The notes under the pieces were generated by a model. The model ran no database searches. It saw only the letters and a program-made list of their open reading frames with translations, and was not told the origin of the DNA. From Echiichthys vipera (taxonomy: Eukaryota > Chordata > Actinopteri > Perciformes > Trachinidae): a DNA stretch of 64,000 bases. The stretch is from contig OY829652.1 of assembly GCA_963691815.1 (NCBI GenBank), positions 20,185,986 through 20,249,985 of the forward strand, in the 5' to 3' direction. The position numbers and the translations under genes are program-made. Shown here one piece after another: positions 1 to 63,597 of the stretch. The number at the start of each line of letters is the position of its first letter. Position 1 is the first letter of the stretch.

Positions 1-120
1 TGGTAAATGGATAAAATGGACACACTTCAAAACAATGTGTGAAGTCTTGTACTTGCAGTCATGATTATTCATCAGTACTTTATTGGCACTGACCTGAGAG
101 GTGCTGTCCTCTGTTCCCAG

Positions 121-247
121 GTGTGTGCAAACATCATGGAGTACTGTCAAACCCTGCTGCTGCAGAGCTCAGCCCAGGCCCAGTTCAGCATCTGCCTCTT
201 CAGCCCGTCAGGCAGCGAGCCAGCTGGCAGGGACGGAGGACGCTCAG
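121..247 (+). CDS. nup205: NUP205 exon (sixth from last)
   Basis: The acceptor is a pyrimidine tract ending TTCCCAG. The frame opens VCANIMEYCQTLLLQ and closes at donor CTCAG/GTCGGT in phase 1. The donor is weak (GTCGGT), but the split codon joins cleanly to the next exon. An alternative donor 4 bases downstream would break the frame. Confidence 0.8.
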
Positions 248-1899
248 GTCGGTGATATTCTGCCCATACTCAAAAGGAGGAAAGTGAATTGACTCAAGGA
301 ACTGTGTATTATGTGAACAACCTATACCTTTTTGTCTTTTTTAAAATGGTATTAGTCCTCTATCGTTTGTGATATGTCTTTTTCAGTGTCTGATAGTGGA
401 TCAGCTCTGATAAATGTATCTCTAGAGAAAATTTTAGCTTTACCACAAGTAAAATTTTTATTTCCAGCAGCACTTAGGCACTTCTACAAGTATGAGATTG
501 AATCATATTCACTCTCTTCAGTGAACCTTATTTGCTCCTTTTTTTTAAGATCTCTCATCTGCCCTGCCATCAATGGCTTACTCCCGGGCCCCCAGCCTGG
601 GTCTGGTCCTGTACCTGCTGAAGAACAGCGCTGCAGATTTCTTCCGGTTCCACCAGAGTCACAGACAAAGCTTGGGAAAGCTGCAGAGCCTGGATCAGCT
701 GCCTCCTGAGGAGCTCAAGGAGGTAATAAAGGACCACTGATCACTGTCTCACACTCAAACTGTTATATAAATGATGCATTTTAAGTTAAGGTAAACAAAG
801 GTGTGAATACAATGTAACTTTTTTATTTTATCTACCCTTTTTGGCATTCATTGTCTTTAGTTCTAACCACAGACACTTTCTCTGTAGTTGTGCCAAGGCC
901 TTGTGTCAGGCCCAGGAGGGGTGGAGAAAATCTCATCAGTTCAGAGGAGCTTGCTGGCCAAGAGACGACTGGTCCAGCTTATCAACAACAGAGCCAAGCT
1001 GCTGGCCCTGTGTTCCTGTATCCTTTAGCCACTTACAGGCACAGATTTGTTCACAGGACTACAGTTTTTTTTCACCCCTTTTCAGCAGACCAGAAATAAA
1101 AATCAACTTGCATCCAGCCCGTTATTGCATATTGATCTTTGGGAGTTCTGTTTAGTAAGTTGGAATAACACCATGAAGAGATGTCAATCATGAATTGCTG
1201 TGAAATGCCTTGACCCGCCTCGTCCTCAGATGTTATTGAGACGTGTTTGTTTGTGTTGTGGCGCCACCTGGAGTACTACTTGTTGCATTGTACTCCCACC
1301 GACCCCAAGGACTCCCTGATGCCTGGAGCCAGTTTGTATAGATCTCGCCTCACAGACGGTGAGAAAAGATGTTAGTTATATACACATTTAATGCAGACCT
1401 GGCATAACTAGCAGTTTGTAGCCCTAGTTGGGAAAAGTCACCTGGAAAGCTATTGTTCCTAGGAATTGAGTGAATTTAGCTTGATCGTAATCAATTAATT
1501 TAAATATTCATGTTCTTCAGATTCGTTTGGCGGGTTGCAGGCAAGTGGAGGTCGTGGCCTCGGTCTGTCACGAGTCAGCCAGCAAGACCTCGACCTGGTA
1601 AGAAATGACACATGGGTATGAGCATGTTGTTTACACTTTGAAGGCTGCTCTGTAAAACATCATGTCGTGCATCTGTTTACATATGTATGTATGTTACCAC
1701 CTACATTATTCCTTATCTGTCTTGTCTTCTGTTTGTGTGACTGCAGCTGAAGAGCGACATGGCTGCAGGATTCGGAGAGGCTCTGCAGAGGAAGCTGCTG
1801 GAAGTGGAGAGCTTGTACAGCCAGGTCCGCTCCCGCTACACCTTTATCCAGGCTTTGGTTCGCAGGATCCGCGGCCTGCTGCGACAGCCCAAAAGCTGA
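121..1899 (+). CDS. nup205: NUP205, nuclear pore complex protein Nup205, C-terminal part (5' end outside the window)
   Basis: Six exons join in frame: 121-247, 550-722, 888-1017, 1230-1358, 1521-1597 and 1747-1899. They give the last 262 residues, ending at a TGA stop. All visible junctions are AG acceptors and GT donors with matching phases (1,0,1,1,0). The family is a very large (about 2,000 residue) alpha-helical solenoid of the nuclear-pore inner ring that binds Nup93 and helps anchor the channel nucleoporins. The call rests on the tail as I remember it: a segment with KLQSLDQLPPEELKE, then AKRRLVQLINNRAKLL, then ETCLFVLWRHLEYYLLHCTP, ending SRYTFIQALVRRIRGLLRQP. This fits vertebrate NUP205 closely and not its paralogue NUP188. 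The N-terminal 85-90% lies left of the window. No frameshift or early stop is seen. Confidence 0.9.
550..722 (+). CDS. nup205: NUP205 exon (fifth from last)
   Basis: The acceptor follows a T-run ending TTTTTTAAG. The translation runs through APSLGLVLYLLKNSAADFF to the acidic end LPPEELKE. The donor is GAG/GTAATA in phase 0. Confidence 0.85.
888..1017 (+). CDS. nup205: NUP205 exon (fourth from last)
   Basis: The acceptor is TTCTCTGTAG. The exon encodes LCQGLVSGPGG, then a basic helix AKRRLVQLINNRAKLLALCS. The donor is TGTTCCT/GTATCC in phase 1. Confidence 0.85.
1230..1358 (+). CDS. nup205: NUP205 exon (third from last)
   Basis: The acceptor is CGTCCTCAG. The exon encodes YVIETCLFVLWRHLEYYLLH, the most diagnostic segment of the family tail, followed by a polar stretch. 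The donor is GACG/GTGAGA in phase 1. Confidence 0.9.
1521..1597 (+). CDS. nup205: NUP205 exon (second from last)
   Basis: The acceptor is TGTTCTTCAG. The exon is Gly/Ser-rich (DSFGGLQASGGRGLGLSR) and ends SQQDLDL. The donor is CTG/GTAAGA in phase 0. Confidence 0.85.
1747..1899 (+). CDS. nup205: NUP205 terminal coding exon
   Basis: The acceptor is TGTGACTGCAG. Fifty codons (LKSDMAAGFGEALQRKLLEV and on) end RGLLRQPKS before TGA. The final basic helix matches my memory of the vertebrate NUP205 C-terminus. Confidence 0.9.
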   Translation: MKSDMAAGFGEALQRKLLEVESLYSQVRSRYTFIQALVRRIRGLLRQPKS

Positions 1900-2270
1900 G
1901 ACAGACACACACAAATACAAAGACTTTCCAAGACCCAAATTCTCATTTTGATATAGGCTCAAAACCAAGCAACACCAGAAAAAATTACCAAGGATTCCAA
2001 CATCTCTCCTTTTCACTCATCTGTTGCAGCTCCTCTCTTGAGTATTGTGGGATGTTAACACCAATCACAGCATATGGTGCATTATGTGTTACTTATGAAT
2101 TATGTTTGAATAGCACTGTGCAAGGAGTGTTTATCAAAGAAGTCGGATATGCAATTTGCAGAACACACTTCTGAAATTTTTACTGCTTATGACCGTTTGA
2201 TATTCTTTTGTCTGGTCTGATTTCTTCTTTGATTTCTTTTGTGAAAATAAACGTTTTCTAAATCTGTTAA
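1900..2270 (+). other. nup205: NUP205 3' UTR
   Basis: This is non-coding sequence after the stop. An AATAAA signal lies at 2246-2251, followed by a GT-rich stretch around 2270-2300, as expected for cleavage near 2265-2270. The UTR is short (about 370 bp) and holds no recognisable repeat. Confidence 0.7.
2246..2251 (+). terminator. nup205: Polyadenylation signal of NUP205
   Basis: Canonical AATAAA, 350 bp after the stop codon. A GTGTGT-containing downstream element follows. Confidence 0.7.
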
Positions 2271-2520
2271 ATGCGTGTGTACTATGTTGCTGTTTTTTTT
2301 TAGGGCTTCACTTATCACATACATATGTGTACATGACTTGTGAAAAACTTCAGAAGTCAGGAGAAGCAAAACAAGGAATCAAAACAAGATGTTTCTTTGT
2401 TAAAGAAGCCTCACAATGACTAACGCGGCCAGAGGTGTTGGACTGGTTTGCATTGCTATAACTCATGTAGGTGAAGTAATTTGAGAAACAATCACACATT
2501 ACAAACAAGCAAGATCCCCA

Positions 2521-4590
2521 TATCATATTTAATCTTGTTTATTTTCTTTAAAAGGTACACTTTATAAGACTGTAAAGTGCGTAGATTCTCGAACCTTCGG
2601 GGATGGGATGAGCAGACATGAAAATCTGGATATACATTCAGATCTTACAGACGAGAAGTTTTGTGCTCTTGTTTTTTATTTGAACACTGAGGAGGGGAAA
2701 GAGTTCAGAGGGATGAGACTCAAGTGAGCACCATCATCCAGCACAGGGGGGGCTCTGCAAACAGAACTATGTGAATGAACGCAGTCCGTCCAGTGCTATG
2801 ACCGGTTGCTGTCACACTGAAGAACCAAGGTTGGATGAGTTAGTGGAAAAACATCTGCTCTCAGAAAAAAAACAAAAAACCTCTACCTACTGTACTGCAC
2901 TTCTTAGTTGCCAGTCAGTGGACAAATTTGTGCTACTTTTAACAGATCATGCTCGTCATTCTCTATAAATTACTTTAAATAAAATTAATTACAGCATTGA
3001 AAATACATTTACATTTCTCGCACCAGCTTGCTATATACGTGATTGTTCAGCATTCTGAAAAGAAAAACTGATGATCCCTGTTCACCTCTCTACGTGAATT
3101 ACTGTCCATGACTGCCCAGTAGTTAGACAAGCATTTACCATCCACCCTCAGTTTTGCACATGAATGACTACCACATTAGAATAGACATGATTGCAGAGTG
3201 CCATTTTAATGCAAACAGCACTTTCCGGGCTATAAGGTTGGGCGATGTATGACAATACGTAATGGGGTACCATAAAGATTAGTGACCTTTTTATATACTG
3301 TAGTTTCTACCGAGATGGCTATACCTTTAAAGGGACTCCACTGATCTTTCACATTAAGGTCAGTTTACCTGTACTACAGGACTTAAAGTTCCCAGGCACC
3401 ATGCCTGATTTCAGGCATAGAGCACTTTTAAACTCATAATATTTAATTCAATACATTGCACACTCTCAAATCCTTTCTTGCTTTAACTACTGGCACTACT
3501 CAAGCTGTGAAAAAAGTTGTGACATCATCAGGGTTATCTTGAGCTAGGCTCGAATCTTCGAATATCTGACATTGTGGGTATTCAACAGGCGGAGAAGGCT
3601 TAATGCAAGTCACTGTTGCATTATGGGTATTGAAGGGTCCTGTTTTTTAAGCTTGGCTTATACTGTGGGGATTCAGCCTCTGCTGTTTTGATTTTGACTT
3701 TTTCTAGGAAATTGACAATATGAGAATACGTGTTGTCGCCAAATGTTTAAAAAAAAAAAGTTTTAGTTTAGCAAATGAGTCCCTTTGGTCATAGGAAACA
3801 CACTACAGGACAAGTGCAACCAACTGTAAAACAGACTGATCAGCCAACATGCATCCAGAGTGAGTAGACTTTTTGAGTTTTCACTGAGGGGTGATAGGGA
3901 AATGATAACATCCTTTTCCAACCATGTGATCATTTTCCCAGTTTTGGATCCATCTTCTCAAACAAAGAGAGGGCAAAATACTGTAAATATTTTTAGCATA
4001 CTTTCATGTTTTCTGTTATCAAAACAACATTTAGGATTGATTTCTGTACATAAAAACACAATTGTTCCTTTTTGAAAAGAAAAAAAAACATTTATACTGT
4101 ACAGGAAAACAGGGAGTTACAGCACCAGCAGACCTAGTTTGGACCTTCCTTTTGCTTTGATTCACATCCTGTGCAGGGCGCTGAAAGTCTGTGGTAGTCC
4201 ACTGGCTCAAGAGGAGCTGACACAGATTATAGATGTATATGAAGACTGTGTTTGAGCTGTCCTTAATAGTGCCTGTTAGAGGGAAGTCAATCAGTCCTGA
4301 GACCCCTCTGCCCTAGTGTTTATTGCACTAGACATGTCCTTCAGTAATCCAGCACAGCTCTAGCAATGAATCATTAGTTCTTGTGAATGTTTAGGGGGGA
4401 ATCAAGGAAGAAATTGGGAAACAGGAGAGTGGCAAGGAAAGGCAGCTTATCCAGCACAGATTTTTTTCCACTTGTCTTAAAGATTTAAGGACAGCATGGA
4501 GAGTGTGCGTTTGTATTTTGTGCTGTGTACTGCACATGCTGTCTTTCTAGAGCAATCCACAGCAGCGGTTTCCACATAGAAAACACACCC
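2521..4590 (-). other. fgd4: FGD4 3' UTR (predicted)
   Basis: About 2 kb of sequence without supported coding frames follows the FGD4 stop. On the minus strand there are AATAAA motifs at 2538-2543, 2675-2680 and 4319-4324. The most distal has a GT-rich minus-strand stretch beyond it (2470-2515), so the longest transcript probably ends near 2515-2520. The proximal signal would give a short UTR of about 280 bases. Extent is inferred, not proven. Confidence 0.5.
2538..2543 (-). terminator. fgd4: Candidate distal polyadenylation signal of FGD4
   Basis: AATAAA on the minus strand (TTTATT on plus), followed in the transcript direction by a GT-rich stretch. Further copies at 2675 and 4319 may be used as well. 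Confidence 0.45.
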
Positions 4591-57739
<53,149 letters not shown>

Positions 57740-57910
57740 TCTGTTTTGAGGCGTTGACCGCTCCAGCATTGAGATACTACCGTGAAACGCATTCAAATTG
57801 AGCGGAAATAATAATTTACGAGTTTAAGAAAGGCGGTCCACTCCCCCGTGCAAACTCAGTACCGCGTCCAGGTCCAGCTGCGTTACGACAGCCCATGTGC
57901 GCCTGCGCGG
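57740..57910 (-). promoter_or_regulatory. fgd4: Probable FGD4 upstream promoter region
   Basis: This GC- and CpG-richer stretch lies immediately upstream of exon 1. At 57898-57909 TGCGCCTGCGCG differs by one base from the palindromic NRF-1 consensus. No TATA box is evident. Whether this is the active promoter is inference. Confidence 0.4.
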
Positions 57911-58025
57911 GTCAATGAGTAACATCAGACTAACAGGTGAACGTGTCGTGCACTTTTCTCAATCCCAATGTTCCCCAAACCCCGCCCTTCTCCCCCCTCT
58001 CTGTGCGGACCTCCTTATTATAACA

Positions 58026-58082
58026 CCCAGACAATGTCTCACACACGCACACACACACGCACACACACACACACACCCACAC

Positions 58083-58149
<67 letters not shown>
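58026..58149. repeat. (CA)n microsatellite upstream of FGD4
   Basis: About 60 CA units with several CG and CC interruptions, some 290 bp upstream of the FGD4 exon 1 start codon. Confidence 0.95.
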
Positions 58150-58152
<3 letters not shown>

Positions 58153-58202
58153 CATCATTTTGAATTGATGAAAATTTGAATGATTGCATTCAACATTTAA
58201 AA

Positions 58203-58850
58203 TAATAATAATAATTCATTTTATTTATAAAGCGCTTTTCAGAAACCCAAAGTCGCTTACAGAGTAGGACATATAGTATATACAGACGATAAACAACAGG
58301 AGACAAGGATGACAGGGAAGCAAGGCGAAGGGGGCGTGGGGTAATGGTGATACAGACAAATAGTAGAAACAGGTACAACAATAGAGGTGGGGGGATGGAT
58401 TGAAGAGCAGTGGGGGGGGGGGGGGGTCAAGGGGAGGGGCTGAAATGGGTGAGGAGAGCGGAAGGAGTGTGGGGGGGGAGTCGGGGGGGGAGGCCGGGAG
58501 TGAATGTAGTTATGGGTAGGGGAGGTTGTAGGCTTGTGAGAAAAGGAAGGTTTTTAGACGGGATTTAAATGTTGTGAGTGATGGAGAGTCGCGGATGGGC
58601 TGGGGGAGAGAGTTCCAGAGTCGGGGTGCAGTTCTAGAGAAAGCTCTGTGTCCGAAGGTTTTGAGTTTGGAAGGTGGCATGGTCAGAGTTAGGGAGGAGG
58701 AGGATCGGAGGGCTCGGGAGGGGCGGTGGGGGGTAAGGAGGTCAGAGAGGTAGGGTGGTGCCAGATGGTGAAGAGCTTTGAAGGTGAGGAGGAGTATTTT
58801 GAAGTCGATGCGTTGTTTGATCGGGAGCCAGTGGAGGTTATATATTTATT
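58203..58850 (+). repeat. Teleost dispersed repeat with G-rich core
   Basis: Starts with (AAT)n and TTTTATTTATAAAGCGCTTT, then AAAGTCGCTTACAGAG, a G-run-rich core (58390-58500), and ends with GAGGAGTATTTTGAAGTCGA and TCGGGAGCCAGTGGAGG. I recognise the ends as a very abundant fish repeat; class unknown. Its 3' part is cut off at about 58850. Confidence 0.6.
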
Positions 58851-59744
58851 GGTTGAAGATAGTTTGTCAAAAAAGAAGATAAAGAAATAATATATTCTTA
58901 TTTATTACAGATGTACAATATAATAAACCATGATTATGAGGCTATAGCATCTGCATATTTAAAGATGCTACATTCAATTGTGAAACACAATCTCATTAAT
59001 AAGGAGGAATATGGTATACATTTATAAGGAATGAGTGTCTGTGTCTAACAAGAAACTCTGGCTTCATGAAGGGTTTTGTCTGTTTCTCCATATTCAATGC
59101 AGTATTGTATATGTAGTTTGATATTCAGATAAGCTCATAATGTGCAAGCAAATAATGTGACCCTGCCATATTTATTTGCTATGACTGGACATTAAATTAA
59201 ATCAACATTGTTCTGATTTTTTTCTTTCCTTTGTGATAACGGACTGAATTTATTCACCAGTCAAAAGATGGCTGCAGGGCAAGTGAGGAAACTACCTTTC
59301 TAAAGAAGTATATACTGTACAACATATCGATCAAAATCAGGATTATAGTAATGTGACTCATAATTACGCCAATGAAGAGAAAAAAATACACCATGTGTTC
59401 AATACACTTAGTAACAAAACCCATTGTTGACCTTCTTACTATAAGCTGCTGATGTCTCCTTTTACCTTTTTCCTCAGTCTGTAACAGACTGCTTAATTTC
59501 TAAGTGCTGATTCAAATCAACCATGTGTCCTGAGAAGTGATTGCCTTGTTCTGTGAAAGTACTAAGTTTGAGGTGATGCATAAATATGAGGATCAAACCC
59601 TAATCTCTCTTGTGCATTAAAAAACAACAACATTTTAACCTATTATGTGCTGTTTTAGGCATGGATATGGAAAGATACGTTCTGTCTAGTTCATTAAAAA
59701 AGATTAGACAGAAACATACACAAACACAAAGCCACATACAAATC
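58851..59744. other. BICD1-FGD4 intergenic spacer
   Basis: About 900 bp of A/T-rich DNA between the predicted BICD1 end and the repeat upstream of FGD4. No gene or recognised repeat seen. Confidence 0.5.
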
Positions 59745-61797
59745 CAAGGACAGGTCTTTTATTTACTTGTGGAACCAGTTTAACACGGTTTTAAATGGAG
59801 GAGAAACAGTTAAACCCACTGTAGTACAGCTATTGTTCTTTTTAAACCACATTTTTTTCGTTTAATTGGATTAGTCTCTCTCCATCCACGACTATATTGT
59901 GCAAACAAACCAAGAGAGTTAGGTAACCAATGAGCCTGTGAGGGGTCAGAAGCTACTTTTGGACCACAAATATTTTAATCACTCTCCAGTTGCAAAAATA
60001 ACAGTGTATACTGTTAACAAAGACAAATCCAGCAAATGCACACACAGAGAACAGAAAGAGTCCACTCACTCAACGCTGATGTCACAGAAATGCTTTTATC
60101 TGTCATTACAACACTATACTGGCTATGTAATTTCAGTTTATCCGTTTCATATCCATCTGGCAGAAAAATATGTATTCAGTGCAGTAAGGAGAACATGAAC
60201 ATTAAAGACATTATGAGGGAATAAAGACAGAAAAATTGAATTTCAATTATGCAACAAACGTCACACATTACATCCATCTCAGTGAGACTTAGCCCATTCC
60301 TCTGTGATCAAAACTATGAAAATATCTCAATTTTGTCCCCATTTTGTTTTTTTATGTCTTGCCTTTCTTTTCAGCCTGCTGGTTAGTTTATGGTGACAGA
60401 AATGGTTAAAAGATTGGGTAAATCTTAATCAGATCCGTCTATGACCAGCACTACTGTATTGCTATAATGCATAATTGTGCTTGGACAGTACTGCATACTG
60501 TTTGGAGGAAGCATGTAGGGACAGCTAAACAAAGAGATATTACAATGAAGGAAAAGTGGAGATTGGTATATTGAAAACGTAATATCTGCCACTGTCTATG
60601 TAGGAGGTACAAAGAACAGCATTCTGGGGTTGTCGCTAATACAGTGAAAGAGCTCACAGAGAAGACAGAGTATACTTTAAGGTGATAATACAATGTTGAC
60701 ATGACAGTGACAGTAACTCTAGAAGAGGCACACCTTTTGGGAATCCTCTGCTCTCAACTAATGTTAAAAAGATGGAGGTCTGTTCACTCCATGGTCACTT
60801 AAACCTGTACAATTTAAAAGTCAAAAACCTAGGCCAACAGCCCTAGTCTGATCTCAAGCACCCAGTCTCTCAAGAGATCTGAGCTACATAACAGACACAA
60901 CCATGTCACTAGAGTCTGCTGTAAAAATAAATATAAATAATAAGAGGTATAAAAAAAGTCTTTATGCACATGATCCCCCACCCAAAGTATAAAAAAACCA
61001 CAAGCATCCCAAGAAAGACTAGTGACGTTAGAAAGGTAGTTGAAATCCACCCATCACCACCACAATAAATAGTTTTCTTGTAATACAGTGTTTACCTTCA
61101 TTAGTCTGTTTGCAATGTCAACCTCAATGTACTCTATGTAACACTACTATGTGAAAGTGGCATTCATATATTTTGATTATTATACTGACAAAATTGAAAC
61201 ATTTTACATGCCGTAGTATGGCATGTTTTAAATCTGTTCACTAGCCCAGAAAGAACTTTTGCAGTTCTGGTTTTGGTTGCATTGGTTTTCCTTTATTCAG
61301 GAGTTCTGGCCATGTACAGTAGTGAATGTGCTAAATTGTCTGTGATCACTGAAGTCTGCACCACAGCAGTAAAACACATCTTGAAGAATGACTAACGAAC
61401 ACAGAAAAAACATTCCAATAATAAATATCTCAGAAAATTGTCATAAATCAATATGTAAATAAATAGAGTAAATAAATTATAAATAAATATTAATACAAAT
61501 AAGGGAACCGATTCCCCAAAATGTTTACTCATTTTGCGCCTCAGTTCAATCCTTTTCAGGACAGGATATCACTTCCAGAGAAAAAGAGAGCGTCTTGCTC
61601 TTCTTCTGCGACCCAGGTAACCAGCAGGCCTGTCAAGGGCCAACCGTGTAGCGCTTAGGGCGGTGGTCACAGAGTCCAGTAAGCACCAGGTGGCATTGAA
61701 AGGTTGGAGGGAGGTTACACTGAGGGAACCCCCATCCAAAGTGTCTCTGCATGACTCCTACCACACCAAGGCCAGAGCCCGGGCTGACGCAGCAAGG
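59745..61797 (-). other. bicd1: BICD1 3' UTR (predicted)
   Basis: About 2 kb of A/T-rich sequence follows the BICD1 stop, with no recognised repeat and no supported coding frame. Minus-strand AATAAA motifs lie at 61292-61297 and 59758-59763. The latter is followed in the transcript direction by a GT-rich stretch (59710-59745), a plausible end site. Lack of repeats over 2 kb contrasts with the flanking DNA and fits a UTR. Confidence 0.45.
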
Positions 61798-61918
61798 CTA
61801 GGTGCCAGGGGGCTTGGGTTGCTGGGCCAGACAGTTACGAGGGTCGCAGGGGGAGAGAAGGCTACTGCTGCTGGACAGGACTGCATGGTGTTCCTGGAGG
61901 TCTGCCAAAAATTTAGGA
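61798..61918 (-). CDS. bicd1: BICD1 last coding exon
   Basis: The acceptor is TTCTTACAG. It encodes PKFLADLQEHHAVL, a serine run, then PCDPRNCLAQQPKPPGT and TAG. The frame is fixed by the split Ser codon from the previous exon. Confidence 0.78.
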
Positions 61919-63362
61919 CTGTAAGAATGCAGAGAGACAGGAGAACAGAGTAAATAAGATTGAGTGATAAAGACTGTTAATTTAAAGAACAGTTAGGGAA
62001 GAATGAGGTTACACTAAATCAGCAAACAAAAATGCAACATGTGACAAGGGCCAAAAGGTTGATGGATGATTGTCTTAAAGTTCAACTTTTTTTGGAAATA
62101 CACTTATTTACTTTCTTGCCCAAGGTTAAAAGAGAAGACTGATACCACTCTAATGTCAATAAGATAAATATAAAGCTATTGCGAGCGGCCAATTAGCTTA
62201 CCCCTTACTCAAAGTCGTGGTGAGGTTACTGGCAACCAGCAGAGATTCCAAGAAGTTACTGTGCCAGCATCATGGATGTAATACATCCATGGCCAGCATA
62301 TAAACCCACATAAAATCAAAATGCATTGTTTTAACACTTTTGTTTGTATGAAGACTACTCCAACTAGATATAATGTGTTAAATCATGAACTTTTGAGGTG
62401 CTAGTAGGTGGAATATCTTTGGATAGAGCGAGGCTAGCTGTTTCCCTCATTTTCCAATCTTTGTGCAAAGCTTAGCAAACTGCCTTCTAGTGGCAGCTTT
62501 ATATTTAGAGAACAGTATCAATCTTTTCATCTTATGTTTGGCAAGAAAACAATAAACATATTTACCAAAAAGTCCAACTATTCCAAAGAAAAGGCTTTTC
62601 ATATCATACTTCAAGACGAAGTATTTGGTGAGAACATCTAGAACAGAACAGGATTGGAGAGTGTTGGCTAACCAGGACAACACTATATCCAAACATGGTC
62701 TCAGATCAGTTTCATGGTTGCCTTGTTTATATGTCTCAGTACATCGACAAAATAAAGCAAGGAACTTGTTGCCCAGTCTCTCAATAAACTCAAACATTAC
62801 TGGCAACAGTAATAACACTTCCTCAAAGTGGACGTCCTAACTTGGCTAAGGATGCTAATTATAGCTACAGGCTAAGTAGCATGGCTTCACACTTACATCC
62901 TTAATAATCACACTTGCATGGGAAGTCATGATTGCCATGAAAAGGTCTATAAGAAAGAAAACTACAGTGTACACTGTAAAACTACATTTTAATATGTTTT
63001 TTAAATTGCAATAATGAAAAGAAGAATTAGTATACAGTAAAAGCATGTGTCAAATGCTGCCATGCAAAACATTACATGCAAGTTGAAAACAACAATTCCT
63101 TCTTCCCCTAGTGATGATGATGTATGCAATACAAGGGTCTCATTAATCACTTGCTAATAACTAGCCAATGTAAGTGTGAAAACTAAAAGCATGCAAGACT
63201 ATTTATTTTCTACGGATGCAGGTCTGCAACTAAGAAAAGATGTGATAGATAGACGCCTACTAATAACAGGTTCCATAGCTTGTTACCTGCGGGCTAAGGA
63301 GCCTCTCCCTCGCCTTAGTTGTGGGGAAAGTGACGGTACTGAGGCAGCAGGCTGCTGACAAT
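61798..63362 (-). CDS. bicd1: BICD1, bicaudal D homolog 1, last two coding exons (gene continues right of the window)
   Basis: Exons 63287-63362 and 61798-61918 join in phase 2 and encode the last 65 or so residues, ending PKPPGT before TAG. The call rests on CQQPAASVP at the start of the first exon, which I recall from the human BICD1 tail, and on a similar Cys-Leu-Lys-Pro-Pro pattern at the extreme C-terminus. Position supports it: BICD1 lies just 5' of FGD4 on the same strand in human 12p11. BICD1 is a coiled-coil dynein-dynactin adaptor that binds Rab6 through its C-terminal coiled coil. The piece seen here is the disordered tail beyond that coiled coil. No other BICD1 exon was found up to 64000. 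Confidence 0.8.
61919..63286 (-). other. bicd1: BICD1 last intron with a dispersed repeat
   Basis: Flanked by a GTAACA donor and a TTACAG acceptor. The middle (62070-62600) is a teleost dispersed repeat. The remainder shows nothing recognisable. Confidence 0.7.
62070..62600 (-). repeat. Teleost dispersed repeat with inverted ends
   Basis: The ends are inverted copies: a left arm about 62076-62215 (GGAAATACACTTATTTAC, then GAAGACTGATACCACTCT) and a right arm about 62420-62590 with the reverse complement. The central part contains GGCAACCAGCAGAGATT. I recognise this as a non-coding repeat very common in fish genomes; its superfamily is unknown to me. A minus-strand reading frame of 123 codons at 62447-62818 overlaps it and is spurious. 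Confidence 0.65.
63287..63362 (-). CDS. bicd1: BICD1 penultimate coding exon
   Basis: The acceptor is TTTCTTGTAG and the donor CGCAG/GTAACA. It starts mid-codon (phase 1) so that the first full residues are CQQPAASVPSLSPQLRRG. A second AG eight bases into the exon is a competing acceptor. Confidence 0.78.
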
Positions 63363-63540
63363 CTACAAGAAACTGATAAATTAGACAGATATACAGAGTG
63401 GTGACACTTAGGGTTAGACAGCAGGACAGATAAAACACGGAGGACTAGACTGGGGAAGACCTCGTCAGAGCCGGTTGAGACTATAAGGCATTGGTGTTGC
63501 GATAGCCCATTTTTATACTGAAGCACCAGTCTGACCCTAG

Positions 63541-63597
<57 letters not shown>

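Noticed and set aside
1662..2174. 170-codon plus-strand frame over the NUP205 last exon
   Set aside because: Wrong frame. The splice-supported frame starts at 1747 and ends at 1899.
62447..62818. 123-codon minus-strand frame near BICD1
   Set aside because: It overlaps a teleost dispersed repeat and lacks any family resemblance or splice support.
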